From: Promethearchaeota archaeon
GTDB taxonomy: Archaea; Asgardarchaeota; Lokiarchaeia; Sigyniarchaeales; SOKP01
Direction: 5' to 3'
Length of the DNA stretch: 40,016 nucleotides
Assembly (NCBI GenBank): GCA_019894955.1
Contig: JAGXNQ010000007.1
Coordinates: 1-40,016 of the forward strand
A program made the translations under genes and the position numbers. A model generated the notes under the pieces. The model was not told the origin of the DNA and did no database searches. It saw only the letters and a list, made by a program, of their open reading frames with translations. Within the stretch, counting starts at the first letter, position 1; each line of letters begins with the position of its first letter. Of the stretch, positions 9,089 to 17,767 are shown one piece after another.

Positions 9089-12000
9089 CTAATCTAAAAC
9101 ACTAAATTTTTGATCATTTTTTTTATACTTCTTTAAAATTTTTCCTTCTTTTGCCAATAAATCCTTGATTTCTTGTTTTTCTCTTCTAATTAATCTTACT
9201 CCTTCACAGCTTTTATTCTTACAGAAATAATTTTCTCCAGGCTCGTCTTTAAAATACCATTTTCCACAATTCAAACAGTTGTATGCTGCAAAAATTTGAT
9301 CGTGCTCGCAATTTGGACATATATAATTATAGTTTTTTGTAGAAAACCATGATTTGCAATATCGGCAATGTACTATCATCGGTCTAGATAATTCATCCAA
9401 TTCCATCACTTCGATCCTTTTTACTATTTGATCCTTATCAATAGATTTTAGGCGTACTTTTTCAGCATTATTACTTTTAAGGCGTTTATTCCATGATTTT
9501 CTTTTAATAAATACTACTAAACCAATAACGAATGCTATTCCTAAGATAATTAACCATGGTCCAAATGTTTTGAAATTAAATATTCCATTTTGAATAATTA
9601 TAGTATTTGATTCTTCAATCCAATTTCCTTCTTTATCATAAGCGATGATTTTTATGTGGTGTATACCATCATTATAGAGTGTTGTATCCCACTCATATAC
9701 TAATAAGTTAGTATCAATATCATATGATAGAGTGTTTCTATTAATAATTTGCCCATCAATATATAGATATATTTTATCTAAATCTAATTCAATGTTATCA
9801 GTTATATTTACTTCTATAGTGTATGTAGAAGTTAATACTTGGTCATTAATTGGAGTTAAAATTACAACTTCGGGAGATTTAAAATCAGTATTTTGATCAT
9901 ATCCAATATATATATTAGATAATAACCAACCGTACCCCAGTCCTATTGTGTTATCATTCGACTCCAAAACAAACATTATCATTACAATCTCATCTGAATA
10001 TTGTGACAGATTTATAGACTCATTACCTGAAAGGTCATCGTCATCGTAGAAATATTCTTTTAGTATATCCCAGTCCTCTCCATAATTTGTGGAGATTAAA
10101 ACGCTACATTTATCCAATTGATCTTCTTCCATATAAAATTCGTTTTGAAGTGAAATCTCAAATGAATATTGGAGAAATGTAATATATTCATCCCTTAGTT
10201 GAATAGGTTTTGTAATTAATTTAATATCCCAATCGGAACCATATCCTTGTTCAAATCCCCCATAACTCATACCAGTCCCTCCATATAAATAGTTTTGTCC
10301 CAATCTCTCTATAGGGTGCCAAGTATTATCTCTTTTTAACCAGGCTGTAGGATCTTTTGGAGTTGGTTCCCCAGCTGCATAGAAGTCATTTAAATTTTCA
10401 TTAGAAAATTCATAACCAATCAACTTTTCACTATTAATGAGATTGTAATCTAACTCAATAGGAAATTCGAAAGTGAACATCTCATTATTTTGATTGTACC
10501 AGGGTGATTGATAAATAAATTTACCATCAGAGACATGAAATCTAAATGATTGATTGTTATAATTTCCTAAAATTAAATATTTTTGAAATGTGATTCCATC
10601 TCCTTCATTATATTGAATGCTCACATTCCAATCACCATAACTATTGATCATTGAATGGTTTTCATTTCCAATTTCTAAATAAATATATTCAGGATAATTA
10701 TTATCTAAATCGAAATATTTACAATTAATTAAGAATTGTTCATAAATAGAACCCTCGGTAGTTAGGACATCTCTACTTATATTAAAATCAATGAGTGGAG
10801 CGTTAACATTTGTGTAATTTATTAAAGAAAAGTAATCCAGCATTAAACCTTTATAATTAATAGGATCATACTGATCATCAACGATAGTTATAAATTGGAA
10901 TTGGACAAAATTACCAATATATTGGGTTAAATTTATGCTTTCAATGAACCATTCACTTTCTTCATTTGTATATGTTTTGATTGTTGTCCAACCGGTCCAA
11001 TTGAGATTTGCTTGCAAATATATATAATCTCCAACATTTATACTGGTTCTCAATCCAAAATTCGCAAAAGGTTGGGTTTGATTTTCATTTAATCTTGTCA
11101 AATTAAATAATGGGCTGACTAATGTTCCATTAGGATAAGGATTTGATAATATGTATGGCTGATATGTATAGTTCGTTGGAAAATGATGGTCTCTTCCAAA
11201 ATAAACACTATTCCATTGAGTATCATATAATAATGAACGGTTGTCAATTTGATTTGATTGATTTAAAATATTCCATCCTGTTCCAATAAAAGTCCAATTA
11301 TTCCAACCAGTATTAAAATATTGAGAATAAGGTAATTGCTCGCTATCATCGGGAAATTCTAATGTAATATTTAAATAACCTAATCCTGGAAACCTTACTT
11401 TATTCAAACCATCACTCCCTACGAAAAAATAGTGATATACACCCGATGTAGGAAATTCTAAATAATCAGTTCTAAATATGGCTCCATCCGTGTAATTGTT
11501 ATCAAATTCATACATTTGAGACATTGAATAATTTATTGATGTTTCCAATATCGATACATATACTTCTTGAGGAGGAACATTCGAAGTATCCATGTCAAAA
11601 TAGTCAATATAAAAACGATAATTATCTAATGTGTAATTCTTATTTGGATTATATCCCAAATATTCTTGACTGGAAAGGATTGTAGTATTTTTTTGACCCC
11701 CTACATAAGTTACTAGAGGAATATGCAATTCTGGAGCGAAGACATTATCAACCGTTGAAATATTTAAAGTAAAAGTGCTCTCACCACTGATTGCTTTTAC
11801 CACTATCACACATTCCGTTTGATTTTTTTTAGGTGTAAAATAGAGTGAGTCAAAATCACCATACCACTTTCTAGTTGTTTCGAGCAATATTGGTTCTCCA
11901 TTCATTTTTGAAGAATTAGCAAATAAAAATAAATCTAAATTTGAATTTCCATCCACATTATTTAATTCAAAGATGTATTGTGTATCTTTGTTGAGTTTTA

Positions 12001-13849
12001 TTCTACGAGCAAAAGCATGTTTAGCTAAAGGATTTTCTTCTGAACTTGTTACTGAACCTTGAACAGGAGAATTGACTGAAACATAATTTATTAAAGCTTC
12101 AGTAGCCGCTTGAATATTAACACGCCCATATCCTTCATGTACATCTTTAATCGTTGAAGGAATTCCCACATAAGAACCTGGTGAATATTCGCTTTCATCA
12201 ATTCCCGTTGAAGGATTATCTTCCCTATCAAGATTGGTTTCTGAAGCAGTCATTAAAAGAATCGCTTTTAAGGATTTTGCTAATTGTGAAGTATTTTGTA
12301 AACTCCAAGTACTCCAGTCATTCCATCTCGCATCAATTAATATATTAATCGCAGCGGCAATTATCGCTGCTGAGATGGATGTTCCTTGAGAACCAGTAAC
12401 TTCATCCGAATTTGCTTTAGCTCCTAATATATTCCGATGACCTGGTAGTTGACTTCCTCCTGGGGCGAGAATATCCGGCTTTACCGTATTTTCATTAATA
12501 GATTCTCCCATACTGCTATAACTTGCTACTTGGTCTTGATCATTAGTTGCCCCTACAACAATCGCATTTTCACTCAGTGCTAATTTGTTGAGAGGATTTG
12601 ATCCTTCGACACCAGAATTTCCCGCTGCTATAACAACAACAATGCCATTATCAGCGACTTCATTAATTGCCGTAGTTACTGCTTTTACGTCATTACCTAG
12701 AGTCCCAATACTTAAACAAGCAGAAACTATCTTGTTGGTGTCTTTGTTTTGTAATACACTCCCTAATGCTGAGATCAAATCAGAGGTATACCCATAACCA
12801 GAATTATTCACAATTTTATAAGAGTGGATATTGGAAGCATTTGCTACTCCTGTGAAGTGATTGAAATTGGGAATATAGTTTTCTGGATAAGTAGAAATAT
12901 TTACATTATAATAGAATTGGGGATTTTTATTTAGTTGTTTGTGATATTTCATGTACAAGTCATAGATTCCCGTTCCATATTGCGAAGTTTGTTGAGAAAA
13001 CTGGTAATTAGTACTTTGCATTAAGTTATTTGTTGAATTTACTACCGTTGAATTGAAATATAACTCAAACCAAACATCATCTATTCCAGATTCCTCCAAT
13101 TGCCAATTTGAAGTAACAATAATATCTGAACTTAATTGAGTCGCATTAAAAGACACGATTTTGAAAGTGTAATTTGTAGAAGGAATATATTCCTCAAAGA
13201 GATCTAAATGAGAATAATTCGCTTCTAACAGTATTGATGATGGATCTATACTATTATATGGATCTATACCTGTACCTGCTATTATTGAGGATATCAAGGT
13301 GCCGTGTCCATTACCATCAGAAATAGGTGCTGTGTCAACGAAATTTTCCCAACCTGAAATTTTACCCTGCAAGAACTGTTGATTGGAATCAATTCCAGTA
13401 TCTAAAACCGCAATCGAAGAACCAGTATCACCATTAAATCCATTCGTTTCCCAAGTCGAATTAACAGCCCCTGATTGATAGGAAGCATAATTTAATTGAG
13501 TATCTATAATTTCATCTAATTCTAGGTTAATATCAATGAATTCTGAAGCAAATATAGAAATGTTTTCGGAGGGTAAAGCCCCTGCGAAACCAGATATTCC
13601 ATTAAATATATTGTTCCATTCTTCGTTTACTTTTAATTGACCACCATAATATTCAAATCTATTTTTAACAATTGCATTAAAAGTTGATTGATTGAAAAAT
13701 ACAATAAGATCCGGCATATCAGAGTTTGATAAATGAAGATTACTTTTTTCAGTGTCAGAAAAAGTTTGATATGGAATAAGAAATTGAAATCCTGAAATTG
13801 AAGATATAAAAAGGATTATGAAGAGACTCACTTTATATTTCACATTCAC
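9089..13849 (-). CDS. Membrane-anchored subtilisin-family (S8) serine protease with cytosolic zinc ribbons
   Basis: 1586 residues. An N-terminal signal-like helix (VSLFIILFISSISGFQFLI) and a propeptide-like region precede the S8 catalytic domain: Asp150 in VLDTGID, His182 in GNGHGT, oxyanion Asn411 in AAGNSG, and Ser491 in GTSISAA. All catalytic residues are present. About 145 residues rich in Asn/Ser/Tyr (195-340) are inserted after the His motif. Downstream are a PPC-like beta domain (LNKDTQYIFELNN) and long, probable beta-sandwich/lectin-like and Ig-like regions with many NxS/T sequons. A single membrane helix (about 1430-1450) follows, then a cytosolic tail with four paired-cysteine motifs (CRYC, CPNC, CLNC, CKNKSC) forming two zinc ribbons. 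The ATG overlaps the stop of the upstream surface-protein gene by 4 bases. Its substrate is unknown. Confidence 0.93.
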   Translation of the reverse strand: MNVKYKVSLFIILFISSISGFQFLIPYQTFSDTEKSNLHLSNSDMPDLIVFFNQSTFNAIVKNRFEYYGGQLKVNEEWNNIFNGISGFAGALPSENISIFASEFIDINLELDEIIDTQLNYASYQSGAVNSTWETNGFNGDTGSSIAVLDTGIDSNQQFLQGKISGWENFVDTAPISDGNGHGTLISSIIAGTGIDPYNSIDPSSILLEANYSHLDLFEEYIPSTNYTFKIVSFNATQLSSDIIVTSNWQLEESGIDDVWFELYFNSTVVNSTNNLMQSTNYQFSQQTSQYGTGIYDLYMKYHKQLNKNPQFYYNVNISTYPENYIPNFNHFTGVANASNIHSYKIVNNSGYGYTSDLISALGSVLQNKDTNKIVSACLSIGTLGNDVKAVTTAINEVADNGIVVVIAAGNSGVEGSNPLNKLALSENAIVVGATNDQDQVASYSSMGESINENTVKPDILAPGGSQLPGHRNILGAKANSDEVTGSQGTSISAAIIAAAINILIDARWNDWSTWSLQNTSQLAKSLKAILLMTASETNLDREDNPSTGIDESEYSPGSYVGIPSTIKDVHEGYGRVNIQAATEALINYVSVNSPVQGSVTSSEENPLAKHAFARRIKLNKDTQYIFELNNVDGNSNLDLFLFANSSKMNGEPILLETTRKWYGDFDSLYFTPKKNQTECVIVVKAISGESTFTLNISTVDNVFAPELHIPLVTYVGGQKNTTILSSQEYLGYNPNKNYTLDNYRFYIDYFDMDTSNVPPQEVYVSILETSINYSMSQMYEFDNNYTDGAIFRTDYLEFPTSGVYHYFFVGSDGLNKVRFPGLGYLNITLEFPDDSEQLPYSQYFNTGWNNWTFIGTGWNILNQSNQIDNRSLLYDTQWNSVYFGRDHHFPTNYTYQPYILSNPYPNGTLVSPLFNLTRLNENQTQPFANFGLRTSINVGDYIYLQANLNWTGWTTIKTYTNEESEWFIESINLTQYIGNFVQFQFITIVDDQYDPINYKGLMLDYFSLINYTNVNAPLIDFNISRDVLTTEGSIYEQFLINCKYFDLDNNYPEYIYLEIGNENHSMINSYGDWNVSIQYNEGDGITFQKYLILGNYNNQSFRFHVSDGKFIYQSPWYNQNNEMFTFEFPIELDYNLINSEKLIGYEFSNENLNDFYAAGEPTPKDPTAWLKRDNTWHPIERLGQNYLYGGTGMSYGGFEQGYGSDWDIKLITKPIQLRDEYITFLQYSFEISLQNEFYMEEDQLDKCSVLISTNYGEDWDILKEYFYDDDDLSGNESINLSQYSDEIVMIMFVLESNDNTIGLGYGWLLSNIYIGYDQNTDFKSPEVVILTPINDQVLTSTYTIEVNITDNIELDLDKIYLYIDGQIINRNTLSYDIDTNLLVYEWDTTLYNDGIHHIKIIAYDKEGNWIEESNTIIIQNGIFNFKTFGPWLIILGIAFVIGLVVFIKRKSWNKRLKSNNAEKVRLKSIDKDQIVKRIEVMELDELSRPMIVHCRYCKSWFSTKNYNYICPNCEHDQIFAAYNCLNCGKWYFKDEPGENYFCKNKSCEGVRLIRREKQEIKDLLAKEGKILKKYKKNDQKFSVLD

Positions 13850-16800
13850 TGATCTTGTTCTCCTCCTGGTATTGGTGATAATTTTTCTTTTATCCCTTTC
13901 CTCTTATCTTCATAAATTTTATGGAAATCATCTTTTAGTGTCATCTCTACTTTTAGAATCGCATCTACTCCTTTTGTTCTAAATAGTAAATTCTCGTTTC
14001 TTGAAATTTCATATTTTTTAACATTATATCTCCTAGATTGATACAGATAAATTACCAAAACCAAAAGAGCTCCTACTGTTGGTACTATGATAAATAAATT
14101 CTGAGTTTGAACTGGAATGACAATTTTGACATCCACTATGTTTGAGGATATTTTTATTTGATGAAGATAATATAATTGTATATGAGAAGGATTTAATTTT
14201 ACAAGATTTTGACTCATAGCTTTTATTTTATAAGTAAACGTTTTGTTTTCCCCTGGATTGATTGAATCGATTTCATTTATTAATTTTCCTTCGACTAAAG
14301 CAAAATTTATTCTCGTAAAACTTGTTATATCGCTTAAACTCAAACCTTTAACACAGATATTACCTGTATTTACAACTACTAAAGTTATTTCAAGAATATC
14401 TCCAATTTCAACTTGATTCCTATCAATTTTTTTAATGATAGTTAGATTGATATTTCCTAAAATTATTGGTGAAGATTGAGAAATCTGTACTAAACGATTG
14501 TTATGACTATCAAGATAATTTATTGGAGGATAATAATAACCATTCCAATCTAATTTTTTCATTGTTATATTATAAGATAAATTTTCACCAAATTGTATAT
14601 TTGTAATATTGTATATTTCATTTTGAATAATTCTTAAAGCACCAAAATTATCTTGGTGATTTATTAGTAAGTTAGAAATATTTAATCCACTAGGGCTATT
14701 ATTTTGAACGTTTATTGTGATATTGAATAATTCATCGATCATTGGATAATCAATAATGGGACTATAGAGAAATTGAATTGTATTAAGGAATGGTTTTGTT
14801 TTCTCATAATCAATTCTTGTTGAGTAAAATACCTCGTTTGTACGTGTTGTAATTGTATAGGAATCTAAATTCTCTATTTTCTCCGTATTATTGTAATTAA
14901 GTTGTAAAGAATTAATTGTACCCGTATTTGGAGTATAAAATTCCATTTGAATTGTTCCCTGTTCCAAGGGTGCTAATTCATCTAAATAGAAGTATAAATG
15001 ACTATCAAATAAAGTGAAATTAATACAATCGTTCATTATCCCTGGAATAAGCATGGAAAAATTAAGATCGTAAGCAATTTGAGAACCAACGTTTTTAAAA
15101 TTTAAAGTATAAGTATTAACTTCGCCTATTTTAGTACTATATTTTGTTAAATCCGAAAAAATTATGATTGATGCCATATCGTAAGTACTAAGTGATATAG
15201 AATTAGAATGTCGTACATATTGGACTTCTCCACTACTGGTACTGTATATAACTCTAGATCTTGAAGCATCATAATGATTTATGTCACGATAGGACAATTC
15301 TACTTCTAAATAATTTAAGCTAATATTGAAAGAGCTTGAATTTGAACCAATCAACCTAAATACTATTGTATGATTTATTCGAGATGGAGAATCGAAAAGC
15401 CACTCCAAAGAAGCTTTATTTTTAATAAAAGAATAACGGGTAGTACTATTTTCTTGGGACTCAAAATAAGGAGATATATCTTCAAATTGCCCGCTTGAGA
15501 AATTAAAGATTTCTAATGCCAACGTATTTTGTTGGTCCGTTAAATTGATAAGAATTGAAACTCGTTCTAACGATTTATTATAATAATTAATGTGACTAAT
15601 ATTTTGGAATAAAAATTGGACTTCAATTTCATGATGATCGATAAATTTCTCTTGCGAAGTAATATTCCAACTTTCGTTGTCAAGTTTTATAGCCATACTA
15701 GGATCTGTTCCATCTGATGAAGAACCTGAGATAATTGCGGGAAGTTCTGGAAAGGAATCATCAATAAGGAAACTATAATTATAAAATGGAGTAAAAGTAT
15801 CAGATCCTTCGATTGAAAAGTTCGAATATATGTATGAAATCTTTTCTCCTGGTTTTAAAATCCAATTTTCTTCATTCCAAATGCTGAAAGCATTAGTAAA
15901 TGTGTCTTTTAGATCTTCAGAAGTGACCCCTAATATTGATAGAGCATTAATCAACTGAGGATATCCAATGCTTATGATATCAATAACATTACCCATGTTG
16001 TCGTTGTAAGGAAAATAGTTCGATAGATTGTTCATATCTGGAAAGTAAGTGTCGACCAATCCTGATCCTAAACTATCAAGATAGAATATTCTTGGGTTCT
16101 CATCAAAATTAAAAAAATCTTCTAAGGAATCATATTGACTTGGATATTCTACTCTTACAACATCCCATATAGCATCCATGAGTTCACCACCTAAAGGACC
16201 ACCAATTAATGTAAACATCTCATCAAGTTCAAGTGGAAATAAGGTTGGGATTCCCCAAGCTGTTTCATTACCTACATTTTCTACAGTTATGTTAAAGTCA
16301 TAATCATTATATACTCCATATGAAGCATTTCCGCTAACTAAATTCTTGGTTATTTTTAAATTTGGTTCAGAATTTGAAATTTTATAGTCTATAATAAAAT
16401 TAGAAATAGGATTGAATATTCCAGTCATGATACCAGGGATACCTTGGAAACCTAGTTGAGGGAGAAAATTAATAACATCCAAGGGATCATCTAAATTAAC
16501 TGGTGAAACATAACTTTTTTTTATTCCTCCATTGTCAACCCATAACAAATCAAATGAATAATCTTGAAGTGTTTGAAGATCAACATCTAAATCTGCATAA
16601 TATAATAATAAACCAATCTGTTCTAATAAATATTCATACAATTGAAAATAATTTGGAGTACTTTGTATTATATCTGAGCATAAGATTGATACATCGATAT
16701 TACTCAAAAAAGCTCCTGTTAAAGCAATAAATATTTTATCACTAGGCTTTAACGCATCTCCTTTATAGCCCATAGCATCCCAAAGATTAAAAGAATATTC

Positions 16801-17751
16801 ATTATCTCCAATTTTTTGAATTCCATTATCAGCTCCTTCATATTGGATCATTAAACTAGTATAATGTGATTCATTTGATAATGAAAGACCTCCAAAAAGG
16901 GTAGAAAAATCTTCAAGGCCAGTTTGATTTGTATCTTGAGTATCGTTCAAACCCGAAAATCCATCAAATATATTTTCTTCTTCAAGATTGTCCAAATAAC
17001 TGAGATCTAATGAATCTAAATTAAAATTAACTTGATTTGTCAAATCGTATATATTCTTATCAAGAATATCGAGAGAATTTACGAGGAAATAAGTTGATGA
17101 AAGGTGATAATTCTGATTATATCCTTCTGATGTTATCCGATCGATATTTAGAGCACTCCAATATCCATCCTTTGGAAGGTTTAACGTGATTTCATTGATA
17201 TAAACATTCCAATCAGGAACGTGTCCTATAAAAGGATAATAATTTGGTTCAGAAACATTCACAAGAATGAGATCAATTTGAAATTTTCTTCTAATAATTT
17301 CAAGAGCTCTTTCAGCTCTAAAATCAGCCTCAGTTTCACTTAAATCTTCATCATAATACAAAAAACCGGAAAATCCATTAAAGCTCATTTCATATTGTCC
17401 GCTAAATCCGTCTTCAGTAAGTAACCTTGGAAATATTGAAGGTGTAATGCCATTTGATGCACTAATAAGTACATTACACTTATAGAATGCCGGATCTCTC
17501 GTATCAAATTGAGATAAAATACTTGTGTCATTACTAAAAAGAGATTGTTTTATAATCGATTTATTTCCTGCTACATAGGCATCGATATTTTCAGAATATA
17601 GGTCTGTTCCAGCGATATCTGATAATTTCAACTCTTTTATATCTTCTTCATTCTGCGATTCATTTTTGATTGGATCATCAATATTAAAACTAAGAGGGAT
17701 GCTTAAACAAATATAAATGATAAAAAATAAACCTATTTTCCACCTTTTCAT
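13846..17751 (-). CDS. Large surface protein with DUF11/CARDB-like repeats and C-terminal anchor
   Basis: 1301 residues, not a recognised family. A signal-like N-terminus (IGLFFIIYICLSIPLSF) is followed by a long extracellular region and a single membrane helix (about 1217-1237, LFIIVPTVGALLVLVIYLY), with a charged cytosolic tail of about 64 residues. Several segments have the signature of DUF11/CARDB-type beta-sandwich modules: DFNITVENVGNETAWGIPTL, TYTLNFKNVGSQIAYDLNFS, and EIGDILEITLVVVNTGNICV. It has many NxS/T sequons and no visible catalytic motif. It sits between permease A (16-base gap) and the subtilase (4-base ATGA overlap), so it is very probably made with both. It may be an adaptor, a receptor or a substrate of the protease; those roles are inference. 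GAGAGG upstream is a likely ribosome binding site. Confidence 0.85.
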   Translation of the reverse strand: MKRWKIGLFFIIYICLSIPLSFNIDDPIKNESQNEEDIKELKLSDIAGTDLYSENIDAYVAGNKSIIKQSLFSNDTSILSQFDTRDPAFYKCNVLISASNGITPSIFPRLLTEDGFSGQYEMSFNGFSGFLYYDEDLSETEADFRAERALEIIRRKFQIDLILVNVSEPNYYPFIGHVPDWNVYINEITLNLPKDGYWSALNIDRITSEGYNQNYHLSSTYFLVNSLDILDKNIYDLTNQVNFNLDSLDLSYLDNLEEENIFDGFSGLNDTQDTNQTGLEDFSTLFGGLSLSNESHYTSLMIQYEGADNGIQKIGDNEYSFNLWDAMGYKGDALKPSDKIFIALTGAFLSNIDVSILCSDIIQSTPNYFQLYEYLLEQIGLLLYYADLDVDLQTLQDYSFDLLWVDNGGIKKSYVSPVNLDDPLDVINFLPQLGFQGIPGIMTGIFNPISNFIIDYKISNSEPNLKITKNLVSGNASYGVYNDYDFNITVENVGNETAWGIPTLFPLELDEMFTLIGGPLGGELMDAIWDVVRVEYPSQYDSLEDFFNFDENPRIFYLDSLGSGLVDTYFPDMNNLSNYFPYNDNMGNVIDIISIGYPQLINALSILGVTSEDLKDTFTNAFSIWNEENWILKPGEKISYIYSNFSIEGSDTFTPFYNYSFLIDDSFPELPAIISGSSSDGTDPSMAIKLDNESWNITSQEKFIDHHEIEVQFLFQNISHINYYNKSLERVSILINLTDQQNTLALEIFNFSSGQFEDISPYFESQENSTTRYSFIKNKASLEWLFDSPSRINHTIVFRLIGSNSSSFNISLNYLEVELSYRDINHYDASRSRVIYSTSSGEVQYVRHSNSISLSTYDMASIIIFSDLTKYSTKIGEVNTYTLNFKNVGSQIAYDLNFSMLIPGIMNDCINFTLFDSHLYFYLDELAPLEQGTIQMEFYTPNTGTINSLQLNYNNTEKIENLDSYTITTRTNEVFYSTRIDYEKTKPFLNTIQFLYSPIIDYPMIDELFNITINVQNNSPSGLNISNLLINHQDNFGALRIIQNEIYNITNIQFGENLSYNITMKKLDWNGYYYPPINYLDSHNNRLVQISQSSPIILGNINLTIIKKIDRNQVEIGDILEITLVVVNTGNICVKGLSLSDITSFTRINFALVEGKLINEIDSINPGENKTFTYKIKAMSQNLVKLNPSHIQLYYLHQIKISSNIVDVKIVIPVQTQNLFIIVPTVGALLVLVIYLYQSRRYNVKKYEISRNENLLFRTKGVDAILKVEMTLKDDFHKIYEDKRKGIKEKLSPIPGGEQDQ

Positions 17752-17767
17752 CAGAATTTCATTCCTC

